From a bacterium (GTDB lineage: Bacteria; JACRDZ01; JAQUKH01), in the NCBI GenBank assembly GCA_028719205.1, contig JAQUKH010000010.1, forward strand, positions 1 to 64,000: 64,000 bases of DNA. Direction: 5' to 3'. Positions 1-7,117 of this stretch are shown here, piece by piece; the first letter of the stretch is position 1; every line of letters starts with the position of its first letter. The position numbers and the translations under genes were made by a program. Below the pieces are notes generated by a model. The model did no database searches, was not told the origin of the DNA, and saw nothing but the letters and a program-made list of their open reading frames with translations.

Positions 1-459
1 TACATAGCGAGGCTCAATTCCGACGGAAGCGCTGATACGACATTTGACGCGAATGCTAATAACTATGTCTATTCCCTCGCAGTCCAGTCTGATGGCAAGA
101 TACTGGCAGGGGGAGGTTTCACAACCATTGGAGGCAAGGCGAGAAACCGCATAGCGAGGCTCAATTCCGACGGAAGCGCTGATACGACATTCGACGCGGG
201 CGCTGTTGATATCGAGGTCAGTTCCCTTGCAGTCCAGTCTGACGGCAAGATACTGGCAGGGGGAGGTTTTACAACCATTGGAGGCCAGGCGAGAAACTAC
301 ATAGCGAGGCTCAATTCCGACGGGATCGCTGATACGACATTCAACGCGGGCGCTAATAACTATGTCAATTCCCTTGCAGTCCAGTCTGACGGCAAGATAC
401 TGGCCGGGGGATATTTCACAACCATTGGAGGCCAGGCGAGAAACTACATAGCGAGGCTT
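1..459 (+). repeat. Tandem repeats of 147/150/147 bp inside the delta-60 gene
   Basis: Units span 1-147, 148-297 and 298-444, with a partial fourth unit from 445. Nucleotide identity is very high, with long exact stretches around the codons for RLNSDG and SDGKILAGG. This points to recent unit expansion or gene conversion. The array runs off the left edge, so its full copy number is unknown. Confidence 0.9.
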
Positions 460-1512
460 ACAAACACAGGCGCCGCGTTTCAGGATATTTCGGCCTCTGT
501 TGACGGAAGTACGATTACATGGATGAGAAGCGGTGTGGGGCCTGAGATAAATCGGGTAACGTTTGAGATATCCACGGGCCTGAGTTTATGGGCCCCGCTT
601 GGAGTTGGGAACCGCATAACAGGCGGATGGCAAATTACCGGCCTTAGCATACCGAAGAATGTAAACCGGTACATACGGGCGAGGGGGTACGTAATAGGAG
701 GCTATTGTAGTGGTTCCACGTCAATTATTGAGTCCGTAAAAAACATTTATATAATAAATACTGCGCCGGCAGCGGATAGTCAATCAGTAACCACCGCGGA
801 AGATACGGCAAAAGATATAATTTTAACCGGCAGTGACGCTGATGGAGATCCATTAACCTATACAATAGTAACCGGCCCAACACACGGCGCATTATCCGGC
901 ACAGCGCCGAATGTAATATATACACCAAACGCAAATTACCATGGTGCGGATAGTTTTACGTTTAAGGTAAACGATGGGACGATAGACAGCAACATAGCCA
1001 CAATAAGTATTACTGTTACCGAGGTAAATAATGCGCCGACAGCTAATAATCAATCTGTAACTACAAATGAAGATACAGCGAAGAGTATTGCTTTAACAGG
1101 TAGTGATATAGACGGAGACCTAATAACCTATATAATAGTAAGCAATCCTACACATGGTGTATTATCCGGTACAGCTCCAAATGTGACATATACACCAAAC
1201 GCCGATTACTTTGGGACCGATAGTTTCACATTCAAAACAAATGATGGTATAGTTGATAGCAACATAGCCACCGTAAGCATTACTATTAACGTTGTAGATG
1301 TCACAACTCCTGTTCTTAAGGGAAATATTGATACCACCTCTCCCGGTTCCGCCAATCTCGTTGACGGCCATGATTTGTATGTGTTTTCGAAGGCCTTCGG
1401 GTCAAGCCCCGCGAGTCCTAATTGGAATTCAGCGGCTGACTTAAATAACAGCGGGACAGTTGATGGTGAGGACCTTACGATACTGGGAGCTAATTTCGGG
1501 AAAAGCCAGTAA
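1..1512 (+). CDS. Secreted repeat protein, 5' end missing: delta-60 repeats, two cadherin-like domains, dockerin-like tail
   Basis: The frame is open from base 1, so the N-terminus lies outside the window; 503 codons remain. Three near-identical units of 49, 50 and 49 residues (each with LAVQSDGKILAGG) and the start of a fourth match the delta-60 repeat family, predicted beta-propeller-like surface modules. A linker of about 100 residues follows. Two 90-residue cadherin-like/Big_9 units (EDTA...GSDADGD...FTFKVNDG) come next. The C-terminus has two calcium-loop-like stretches (DGHDLYVFSKAF and DLNNSGTVDGEDLTIL) with the look of a dockerin type I pair. A secreted or surface adhesin-like protein is inferred. 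The dockerin-like tail is notable because a cohesin domain is encoded 12 kb downstream. The ligand is unknown. Confidence 0.8.
   Translation, partial: YIARLNSDGSADTTFDANANNYVYSLAVQSDGKILAGGGFTTIGGKARNRIARLNSDGSADTTFDAGAVDIEVSSLAVQSDGKILAGGGFTTIGGQARNYIARLNSDGIADTTFNAGANNYVNSLAVQSDGKILAGGYFTTIGGQARNYIARLTNTGAAFQDISASVDGSTITWMRSGVGPEINRVTFEISTGLSLWAPLGVGNRITGGWQITGLSIPKNVNRYIRARGYVIGGYCSGSTSIIESVKNIYIINTAPAADSQSVTTAEDTAKDIILTGSDADGDPLTYTIVTGPTHGALSGTAPNVIYTPNANYHGADSFTFKVNDGTIDSNIATISITVTEVNNAPTANNQSVTTNEDTAKSIALTGSDIDGDLITYIIVSNPTHGVLSGTAPNVTYTPNADYFGTDSFTFKTNDGIVDSNIATVSITINVVDVTTPVLKGNIDTTSPGSANLVDGHDLYVFSKAFGSSPASPNWNSAADLNNSGTVDGEDLTILGANFGKSQ
757..1296 (+). repeat. Two tandem 270-bp cadherin-like units
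   Basis: 757-1026 and 1027-1296 encode two 90-residue modules with matching EDTAK, GSD.DGD, PTHG.LSGTAPNV.YTPNA and DSFTFK positions. DNA identity is clearly lower than in the delta-60 array, so this duplication is older. Confidence 0.85.
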
Positions 1513-1553
1513 AAGTTAATTTTTAATAAAATATTTAAATGTAGCCAACTAGG

Positions 1554-1640
1554 AATATTTCTGCGGATTTGGATGGTAATAATATTGTTGATGGTAACGA
1601 TCTTGCTTTATTGGCCGTAAATTTAGGAAAGAAAAATTAA
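1554..1640 (+). pseudogene. Remnant of a second dockerin-like C-terminus
   Basis: Twenty-eight codons ending in TAA read NISADLDGNNIVDGNDL then ALLAVNLGKKN, closely resembling the tail of the preceding gene (LNNSGTVDGEDLTILGANFGK). The frame differs from that gene and is closed upstream by TAG at 1542-1544. There is no start codon or ribosome binding site. It looks like the end of a lost paralogue or a relic of tandem duplication. Confidence 0.7.
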
Positions 1641-1655
1641 TATATATGTAAAAAT

Positions 1656-1684
1656 TTGCATTAAAAACAAATTTGGTATAAAAT
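1656..1684 (+). promoter_or_regulatory. Possible promoter of the toxin-antitoxin pair
   Basis: TTGCAT at 1656-1661 and TAAAAT at 1679-1684 are 17 bp apart, about 55 bp before the antitoxin start. The region is very AT-rich, so chance matches are likely. Confidence 0.35.
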
Positions 1685-1739
1685 ACAATTATAAAATTAC
1701 TGCGTTTGCGGTTAGCGAAAATTAAATTTGGAGGTATTT

Positions 1740-1955
1740 ATGAACAAAACAAATGCTATGGTGGAAGTATTTGTTACTGCTTTCAGGTCTTTACCACAAA
1801 AAGAAAGAAAAAACATTGCTCAAAAATTATTGGCTGATTTAGATGCTGAATCTTTTACAATAAACGATTGGGAAAAGATTGAAAAAATAGCAGAACAAAG
1901 AGGTGAATTTTATACAACCGGCAAACAAGCAAAACAACATCTCAACAAATTATGA
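1740..1955 (+). CDS. Small antitoxin-like protein
   Basis: This 71-residue protein is the first gene of a two-gene unit. ATG 1740 follows GGAGG (1730-1734) with a 5-base gap, better than the in-frame TTG at 1728. The sequence is helical and charged (LPQKERKNIAQKLLADLD...DWEKIEKIAEQRGEFYTTGKQ) and resembles the short addiction-module antitoxins paired with RelE/ParE toxins. There is no clear DNA-binding domain. The family call rests on length, composition and partner. It should bind and neutralise the downstream toxin. Confidence 0.6.
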   Translation: MNKTNAMVEVFVTAFRSLPQKERKNIAQKLLADLDAESFTINDWEKIEKIAEQRGEFYTTGKQAKQHLNKL

Positions 1956-2227
1956 GATTTGAATTCAAACCATCTTTTGACCGTTCAATAAAACGCCTTG
2001 GCCCAATTCGCAAAGAAAAAATTAAAAAAGCTGTTTCTGCTACAATTAACTTTTTTGAATTACATATCAAATCCGAAGGATTAGGATTAAAACATCTAAA
2101 AGGACAATATTGGGAAATCAGGGCAACGATAAAAGACCGTATAATTTTTCGATTTTCAAATGACTTAGTAGAATTTATTATTGCCGGAACACATGACGAG
2201 ATAAAAATATTTCTGAAAAATATATGA
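1952..2227 (+). CDS. RelE/ParE-superfamily toxin
   Basis: The protein has 91 residues. It starts in an ATGA overlap with the antitoxin, indicating translational coupling. The pattern FKPSFDRSIKRL...KI...L...LKGQYWEIRATIKDRIIFRF...HDEIKIF is typical of the RelE/ParE fold: a basic first helix, then beta strands with conserved Arg and a C-terminal HD. Members either cleave mRNA on the ribosome or poison gyrase; which applies here cannot be told. Length is normal and the gene looks intact. A consensus promoter for ylxM starts 40 bp after its stop. Confidence 0.75.
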   Translation: MRFEFKPSFDRSIKRLGPIRKEKIKKAVSATINFFELHIKSEGLGLKHLKGQYWEIRATIKDRIIFRFSNDLVEFIIAGTHDEIKIFLKNI

Positions 2228-2267
2228 ATGAGGGCCAAATTTCCCTTAAGTCATAAGAATTATTTTG

Positions 2268-2295
2268 TTGACAAGTATTATTTTTGTTGTATAAT
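2268..2295 (+). promoter_or_regulatory. Strong sigma-70 promoter of the ylxM-ffh operon
   Basis: A perfect -35 TTGACA (2268-2273) and a perfect -10 TATAAT (2290-2295) are separated by 16 bp. Transcription should begin near 2302, inside the palindrome that follows. Confidence 0.85.
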
Positions 2296-2298
2296 TTG

Positions 2299-2320
2299 TG
2301 TAAAGTAAAATTACTTTACA
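2299..2320 (+). promoter_or_regulatory. Perfect palindrome overlapping the transcription start of ylxM
   Basis: Ten-base arms (TGTAAAGTAA and its complement) flank a 2-base centre. The site lies between the -10 box and the ylxM start codon and covers the expected +1, an ideal operator position. YlxM is itself a helix-turn-helix protein, so autoregulation is possible, but the ligand is unknown. It could also act as a short 5' hairpin in the mRNA. Confidence 0.6.
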
Positions 2321-2323
2321 ATT

Positions 2324-2593
2324 ATGAAAGCAATTGATGATCAGGTCCGCAACAGTTTACTGCTTGATTTCTACGGGAATCTTTTAACAGAAAAACAGAA
2401 AAAGACAGCCGACTTTTATTTTAACTGCGATCTGAACCTTTCTGAGATCGCTAAAAAAACAAAAGTAACCCGTCAGGCGGTTTATATCAGCCTGAAGAAT
2501 ATTGTAAAAGACCTGGAAAAGTACGAGTCGAGTTTAAAACTTTATCATAATAAGTTCAGTAAAGTTAACGCTAAGAGGAAGAAAAATGTTTGA
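2324..2593 (+). CDS. ylxM: YlxM family helix-turn-helix protein (UPF0122)
   Basis: This 89-residue protein has a sigma-factor-region-4-like HTH at about residues 20-65 (LLTEKQKKTADFYFNCDLNLSEIAKKTKVTRQAVY). YlxM proteins are encoded next to ffh or ftsY and are thought to act with the signal recognition particle; the exact role is not settled. It overlaps ffh by 8 bp, so the two are coupled. No Shine-Dalgarno sequence precedes ATG 2324, and the leader would be only about 20 nt. The HTH and the upstream palindrome raise the possibility of self-repression. Confidence 0.85.
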   Translation: MKAIDDQVRNSLLLDFYGNLLTEKQKKTADFYFNCDLNLSEIAKKTKVTRQAVYISLKNIVKDLEKYESSLKLYHNKFSKVNAKRKKNV

Positions 2594-3920
2594 AAATTTG
2601 TCAAATCGCCTGCAGGATGTCACAAGAAAACTGTTAGGCCAGAATAAACTGAGCGAGAAGAACATCGAAGATGTGTTAAGAGAGATCAGGGTGGCGTTCC
2701 TTGAGGCTGATGTTGATTATAAAGTAACCAAAGATTTCGTGGACGCTATAAAAGTAAAGGCTTTGGGACAGGAAGTTTTAGTAAGCGTTACTCCGGCCCA
2801 GTTAGTAATGAAGTATGTAGCCGATGAAATAACCCATTTGCTGGGTGATAACATATCAAGAATAAAATTTTCAGATAACGCGCCGACTATCATTATGATG
2901 GCGGGTTTGCAGGGAACAGGAAAAACTACAACCACGGCAAAATTGGCCCTGCATTTAACTAAAGAAGGGCACCGGCCTCTTATGGTCGGTTTGGATATAT
3001 ACCGCCCGGCCGCGCAGGAACAGCTCAAAGTTTTAGGTGCGTCCTGTAATATTCCGGTTTACCTGGAGGACAGTAAAAATTGCCTTAATATCGCGAAAAA
3101 CAGTTTGAAGTATGCCCGTGAGAATAACTGTGATTGTGTTCTTCTTGATACCGCGGGCCGTCTGCATATTGACGAAGAGATGATGAATGAGCTTAAGGAA
3201 TTAAAAAGCGGGATATCTCCTCATGAAATACTTCTGGTGGTTGATTCTATGACCGGCCAGCAGGCGGTTGCTGTCGCGAAAGAGTTTAATTCGTTATTGG
3301 GGATCGACGGCGTGATCCTTACCAAGCTGGATGGCGACGCGAGGGGAGGCGCCGCGCTTTCACTCCGTACGGTAGTCCAGCGCCCGATCAAGTTCGTAGG
3401 CGTCGGTGAAAAGCTTGAGGACCTGGATTCTTTTTATCCTGACCGTATGGCAAGCCGTATTATCGGAATGGGAGATATTTTTACGCTGGCTGAAAAGGTG
3501 GAAAAGATATATTCCGAGGATGAGGCAAAAAAACTTGAGAGTAAAATAAGAAAAAATGAATTTACACTGGAGGATATGAAGGACCAGTTCAAAAATATGA
3601 AGAAGTTAGGGGCGATGGAACAGGTGGTTAAATTGATCCCCGGCCTTGGCAGTAAGATCAATATCGGTGAGGCGGAAAAAAACAATATGAAGTCGATGGA
3701 AGCGATCCTAAGTTCAATGACTAAAATGGAAAGATTGACCCCCCGGCTTTTGAACGGGTCGCGCCGTATGAGGATCGCTAACGGCAGCGGAACGACAGTT
3801 CAGCAGGTTAATCAGCTTATGAACCGTTTTGACCAGATGAAAAAGATGATGAAACAGTTTGGCGGCGCGAATAAATTTGATATGAATAAATTAAAGGCTA
3901 TGGGCGGAAAATTTAAATAA
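2586..3920 (+). CDS. ffh: Signal recognition particle GTPase Ffh (SRP54)
   Basis: This 444-residue cytosolic protein binds 4.5S RNA and signal sequences and docks nascent membrane proteins at FtsY. It has an N domain (about 1-90) and a G domain with P-loop GLQGTGKT at 107-114, DTAGR at 188-192 and TKLD at 246-249. The M domain carries the RNA-binding SRRMRIANGSG at 392-402 and a Met-rich C-terminus. Length is typical. ATG 2586 is preceded by GAGGAAG (2575-2581). The gene sits inside the conserved ylxM-ffh-rpsP-rimM-trmD-rplS order. Confidence 0.98.
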   Translation: MFENLSNRLQDVTRKLLGQNKLSEKNIEDVLREIRVAFLEADVDYKVTKDFVDAIKVKALGQEVLVSVTPAQLVMKYVADEITHLLGDNISRIKFSDNAPTIIMMAGLQGTGKTTTTAKLALHLTKEGHRPLMVGLDIYRPAAQEQLKVLGASCNIPVYLEDSKNCLNIAKNSLKYARENNCDCVLLDTAGRLHIDEEMMNELKELKSGISPHEILLVVDSMTGQQAVAVAKEFNSLLGIDGVILTKLDGDARGGAALSLRTVVQRPIKFVGVGEKLEDLDSFYPDRMASRIIGMGDIFTLAEKVEKIYSEDEAKKLESKIRKNEFTLEDMKDQFKNMKKLGAMEQVVKLIPGLGSKINIGEAEKNNMKSMEAILSSMTKMERLTPRLLNGSRRMRIANGSGTTVQQVNQLMNRFDQMKKMMKQFGGANKFDMNKLKAMGGKFK

Positions 3921-3921
3921 A

Positions 3922-3996
3922 AAATATCCGATTTTATCGGAGCATCGGGATATTTAGAGAAAAATTTTACGAAGTGAAAATTTTTAAGGAGGTGAT
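3922..3996 (+). promoter_or_regulatory. ffh-rpsP spacer: two hairpins and a full-length Shine-Dalgarno sequence
   Basis: A first inverted repeat (AATATCCGAT against ATCGGGATATT, about 3923-3954, one bulge) contains the shorter TCCGATTTTATCGGA. A second (AAAATTTTAC against GTGAAAATTTT, about 3961-3985, one bulge) ends just before AAGGAGGTGAT (3986-3996). That site is complementary to 11 bases of the 16S rRNA 3' end. No U-tract follows either hairpin, so they look like mRNA structure near the start of rpsP rather than a terminator. Confidence 0.6.
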
Positions 3997-4001
3997 ATAA
4001 C

Positions 4002-4241
4002 TTGGCAGTAAAGATCAGACTTAGACGAATGGGTACCAGAAACAGGCCGTTTTTTCGTGTTGTTGCGGCGGAATCTACTATGCCGTTAGGCGGCAAATTC
4101 ATAGAAGAACTTGGCCACTATAATCCATTAACTAATCCGGCGGAAATTAAGTTGAATGTGGAACGGATAAATTATTGGATCAGTGTCGGGGCTAAACCTT
4201 CGGATACAATAAAAAACTTGTTATTAAAAGGCAAAAAGTAA
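4002..4241 (+). CDS. rpsP: Small ribosomal subunit protein bS16
   Basis: This 79-residue protein opens with the family pattern VKIRLRRMGTRNRPFFRVVAAES and continues with IEELGHYNP and ERINYWISVGAKPSDT. It binds 16S rRNA early in 30S assembly. It starts with TTG at 4002, 5 bases after an unusually complete Shine-Dalgarno sequence; no ATG is available there. The KH-domain gene (khpA) often found between rpsP and rimM is absent: rimM begins 5 bases after the stop. Confidence 0.97.
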   Translation: MAVKIRLRRMGTRNRPFFRVVAAESTMPLGGKFIEELGHYNPLTNPAEIKLNVERINYWISVGAKPSDTIKNLLLKGKK

Positions 4242-4246
4242 AACCA

Positions 4247-4759
4247 ATGTCTGAAATAAATAATTATGTTTATATTGGCCGCATTGTTTCGCCTCACGGG
4301 ATTCATGGAGAGGTGAAGGTTAAGGTTATGACCGACAACCCTGAAAGATTTAGCAAGGGATTTATTATCTTTCTGATAAAGGATGATAAAATCTCTTCAA
4401 GCCGTATTGTCAGTGTAAAGCCTCAGGGGAATTTTGCTATTGTGAAACTGAATACTATTAATGATATAACTGAGGCTGAGAAATTCAGGGAATATTTTTT
4501 AGGCATAAAAAAAGATAAGCTTAAAAAACTTGAAGAAGGTAAATATTATCATTTTGAGATCATCGGTTTAGCTGTTTATTCTGTAGAAGGGGATTTTATT
4601 GGTAATGTGGTGGAGATCTTTAATACCGGCGGCAGTGATGTTTATACAGTGAAAGATCGGGATAAAGAAGTTTTTATTCCGGCGCTTAAAGATGTAGTTG
4701 AAAAGATAGATCTTTTAAATAAGCGCATGATCGTTCGTCACCAGCCGGGGCTTTTCTAA
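4247..4759 (+). CDS. rimM: 16S rRNA processing protein RimM
   Basis: The 170-residue protein has an N-terminal RimM barrel (YIGRIVSPHGIHGEVKV at about 8-24) and a C-terminal PRC-like domain (YYHFEIIGLAVYS...IGNVVEIFNTGGSDVYTV...FIPALKDVV). RimM binds bS19 and aids maturation of the 30S head. Length is normal. Spacing of 5 bp to rpsP and 10 bp to trmD keeps it in the ribosome-maturation operon. The Shine-Dalgarno sequence is weak, suggesting coupling to rpsP translation. Confidence 0.95.
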   Translation: MSEINNYVYIGRIVSPHGIHGEVKVKVMTDNPERFSKGFIIFLIKDDKISSSRIVSVKPQGNFAIVKLNTINDITEAEKFREYFLGIKKDKLKKLEEGKYYHFEIIGLAVYSVEGDFIGNVVEIFNTGGSDVYTVKDRDKEVFIPALKDVVEKIDLLNKRMIVRHQPGLF

Positions 4760-4769
4760 GGTAATTATT

Positions 4770-5468
4770 ATGATCACTTTTGAAGTGTTGACGATTTTCC
4801 CTGATATGTTTGAAGGTGTCCTTGGGGACAGCATAATTAAACGGGCGCAGGAAAAGGGCCTGATTAAGATCATCCTTCATAATATAAGGGATTATTCAAA
4901 AGATAAACACAAAACAGTTGATGATTATTCTTATGGCGGCGGGCCCGGGATGGTAATGAAGGTTGAGCCTATTTATGATTGCCTAAGAGCAATCAAGTAT
5001 ACAAGAAAAGATACCTGGGTGGCGCTATTAGGCCCCAGAGGTAAGAAACTGGATATAAAATCAATTAATGGTTTGAGTAAGAAAAAAAGATTGATTTTAA
5101 TATGCGGCCATTATGAGGGAATTGATGAAAGGGTAAGGGAATTTGTTGATGGAGAGATCTCTATCGGAGATTTTATCCTTACCGGCGGGGAATTACCCGC
5201 GATGGTTGTAATAGACGCGGTCTCGCGGTTTATTCCGGGAGTATTAGGAAGCGAGGATTCAGTTAAAAATGAGTCTTTTAGCGATGGGCTGTTGGAGTTT
5301 CCGCAATATACCCGGCCGCGGGAGTTTAGAAAAATGAAGGTTCCTGATGTTCTTTTATCAGGAAATCATAAGGAAATTGAATCCTGGCGGAAGAAGCAAA
5401 GCGTTAAGGAAACTTATAAAAAAAGAAGAGATCTTTTCGCGAAGCTGCCAGTTCCTGATGATAAATAA
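4770..5468 (+). CDS. trmD: tRNA (guanine-37-N1)-methyltransferase TrmD
   Basis: The 232-residue protein uses S-adenosylmethionine to methylate G37 of tRNAs reading CNN codons, preventing +1 frameshifts. SPOUT knot motifs are visible: LTIFPDMF at the N-terminus, DDYSYGGGPGMV, LLGPRGKKLD, ILICGHYEGIDERV and EISIGDFILTGGE, then a C-terminal helical domain with FPQYTRP. ATG 4770 lies 10 bp after rimM with a poor ribosome binding site, again suggesting coupled translation. Confidence 0.97.
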   Translation: MITFEVLTIFPDMFEGVLGDSIIKRAQEKGLIKIILHNIRDYSKDKHKTVDDYSYGGGPGMVMKVEPIYDCLRAIKYTRKDTWVALLGPRGKKLDIKSINGLSKKKRLILICGHYEGIDERVREFVDGEISIGDFILTGGELPAMVVIDAVSRFIPGVLGSEDSVKNESFSDGLLEFPQYTRPREFRKMKVPDVLLSGNHKEIESWRKKQSVKETYKKRRDLFAKLPVPDDK

Positions 5469-5513
5469 AAAATTAAATAAGAGTACGATAAATAAAAATG
5501 GAGGAGATCAGTC

Positions 5514-6050
5514 ATGGATTTTAGGAAAATAATTGCAGGTAAACAGGTTAAAAGGGATTTTCCCGAATTTAGACAGGGAGATACGATAAAGGTTTATTTA
5601 AAAATTGTCGAGGGAGATAAAGAGAGAGTTCAGGCTTTTGAGGGTTTAGTAATTGCCCGTGATAACAGCGGGATACAGGCAGCTTTTACTGTCCGCAGAG
5701 TTTCATACGGTGTAGGCGTTGAAAGAAAATTCTTTATTTGCTCACCTTCTCTGGAAAAAATTGAATTAGTAAAAAAGGGAATGGTTAAAAGAGCCAAACT
5801 TTATTTTTTAAGAGGGAAATCCAGGAAAGAAGGAAGAATTAAAGAAAAACTGGAAGAAGAATTAATGGCCAAGGCAGTTATCCCTGAGATAAAGGCTGAA
5901 GTAATTCCGAGCGATAAAATAAGCGCGGATGTACCGGCAGAGGCAAAAACAGAAGTTAATAAAAAAGTAAAAAAAGATTCAAAAAAAGAGACAAAGAGAA
6001 TAGCAAAAAAAGAAAAGGCAGCAACAGAGAAAAAGGCAAAAAAGGCGTAG
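5514..6050 (+). CDS. rplS: Large ribosomal subunit protein bL19 with a long basic C-terminal extension
   Basis: Residues 1 to about 115 are a standard bL19 (FRQGDTIKVYLKIVEGDKERVQAFEGLVIAR...FTVRRVSYGVGVERKF...RAKLYFLRGKSRKE), which bridges the subunits near the 30S interface. The family normally ends there. This copy continues for about 60 residues rich in Lys, Ala and Glu, ending in alternating lysine-rich and alanine stretches. The tail is probably disordered and RNA- or ribosome-binding; no function is known to me. GGAGGAGAT lies just upstream of ATG 5514. Confidence 0.95.
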   Translation: MDFRKIIAGKQVKRDFPEFRQGDTIKVYLKIVEGDKERVQAFEGLVIARDNSGIQAAFTVRRVSYGVGVERKFFICSPSLEKIELVKKGMVKRAKLYFLRGKSRKEGRIKEKLEEELMAKAVIPEIKAEVIPSDKISADVPAEAKTEVNKKVKKDSKKETKRIAKKEKAATEKKAKKA

Positions 6051-6051
6051 A

Positions 6052-6104
6052 GGGGCTCCGGGTTCCGGGTAAAGATCCCGGATCCTTGACCCTTGAGCCG
6101 ATAA
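6052..6104 (+). repeat. Degenerate intergenic inverted repeat between rplS and rnhB
   Basis: GGGCTCCGGGTTCCGGG on the left and ATCCCGGATCC plus GACCCTTGAGCC on the right form an imperfect stem. The sequence is much more GC-rich than the neighbouring genes. It resembles the small palindromic repeats elsewhere in the window, but is too decayed to assign to one of them. Confidence 0.5.
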
Positions 6105-6117
6105 CGGGGGGTTGTTT

Positions 6118-6747
6118 GTGAAAAATAATCTCTTTTATGAAAAGTCTGTTTGGGTGCAAGGCAGTAATTTTATTGCAGGTATCGATGAGGTCGGGCGCGG
6201 GCCGTTGGCAGGCCCTGTTGTCGCGTGCGCTGTTATATTACCAAAGGAATTTTATTTGGAAGAGATTGATGATTCCAAAAAATTGTCTTCTCAAAAAAGG
6301 GAAGAATTGTACAATATTATAAAAAAAGAAGCCGTAAGCATTGGTTTGGGGCTGATCCGGGAAGATGTGATAGACCGGATCAATATCAGGCAGGCAACTT
6401 TTTTGGCAATGAAAAAAGCTATAACCCGCCTTAAAATACCACCTGATTATCTTTTAGTTGATGGAGAAAAAATACCGCAAATTGATATTCCTCAGATCCC
6501 CATATTTAAAGGGGACTCTCTCTCTTTTACTATATCATCCGCTTCAATAGTAGCTAAGGTAACCCGGGACAGGCTGATGGATAAATATCATAAATTCTGG
6601 CCGGAATATAATTTTTGCAGCCACAAGGGCTATGGGACAGAGGAACATCTTTTGTGCTTGGAAAAATATGGGGTTTGTCCGATACATAGGAGAAGTTTTA
6701 AACCGGTTACGAAGGCTCTAAGCGTAAGAGGATTATATGGAAGCTAG
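6118..6747 (+). CDS. rnhB: Ribonuclease HII
   Basis: The 209-residue enzyme cuts RNA in RNA-DNA hybrids and removes single ribonucleotides from DNA. IAGIDEVGRGPLAGPVVACAV carries the first catalytic Asp and Glu; later acidic residues lie in DYLLVDGEK and in the DRLMDK region; SSASIVAKVTRD is the family block. GTG 6118 sits 6 bases after a run of six G; TTG 6112 in the same frame is an alternative. It overlaps yraN by 11 bp, a common rplS-rnhB-yraN arrangement. Confidence 0.96.
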   Translation: MKNNLFYEKSVWVQGSNFIAGIDEVGRGPLAGPVVACAVILPKEFYLEEIDDSKKLSSQKREELYNIIKKEAVSIGLGLIREDVIDRINIRQATFLAMKKAITRLKIPPDYLLVDGEKIPQIDIPQIPIFKGDSLSFTISSASIVAKVTRDRLMDKYHKFWPEYNFCSHKGYGTEEHLLCLEKYGVCPIHRRSFKPVTKALSVRGLYGS

Positions 6748-7102
6748 ACAAAAAGGCGATTATGGCGAAGAAGAGGCATGTAATTTATTAGTCCGTGAGG
6801 GATATAAAATTCTTGAAAGAAATTTTCATTTTAAACATCAGGAAATTGATATAATAGCGTTAGATAAGGGAACACTGGTATTTATTGAAGTTCGCGGCAG
6901 GAAAGAAGGCTTGTGTTCACCTGAAGAATCTATAGGGTGGTGGAAAAAGAAAAATATAATACGGGTCGCGCAATTTTATTTAAAGAAAATGAATCTTAAT
7001 GATTTTACATGCAGGTTTGATGTTGTATCGATTTTATATAAAAATGATACAGTTGATATTAAAAAAATTGAGTTGATCAGAGATGCATTTCAGGTTGATT
7101 AA
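6737..7102 (+). CDS. yraN: YraN family endonuclease-like protein (UPF0102)
   Basis: The 121-residue protein has a small restriction-endonuclease-like fold. The motif EIDIIALDKGTLVFIEVRGRKE contains the D-x(n)-ExK-like core, with EVR where most members have EVK. G.YGEEEA near the N-terminus is typical. The cellular role is not established; the family has been linked to DNA uptake or repair. It overlaps rnhB and sits immediately before the pilus/secretion genes. Confidence 0.92.
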   Translation: MEARQKGDYGEEEACNLLVREGYKILERNFHFKHQEIDIIALDKGTLVFIEVRGRKEGLCSPEESIGWWKKKNIIRVAQFYLKKMNLNDFTCRFDVVSILYKNDTVDIKKIELIRDAFQVD

Positions 7103-7117
7103 GGAAAGGAGTTAAAT

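Noticed and set aside
1-459. Repeats at the left edge considered as a CRISPR array
   Set aside because: Unit length is about 147 bp, there are no spacers of unique sequence, and the units translate as delta-60 protein repeats in one frame.
1740-2227. Toxin-antitoxin pair considered as the edge of a mobile island
   Set aside because: No integrase, tRNA, attachment repeat or transposase is visible, so transfer cannot be supported from this window.
6052-6104. GC-rich patch considered as a tRNA or small RNA gene
   Set aside because: No cloverleaf, T-loop (GGTTCGAATCC) or CCA end could be folded; an imperfect inverted repeat explains it.
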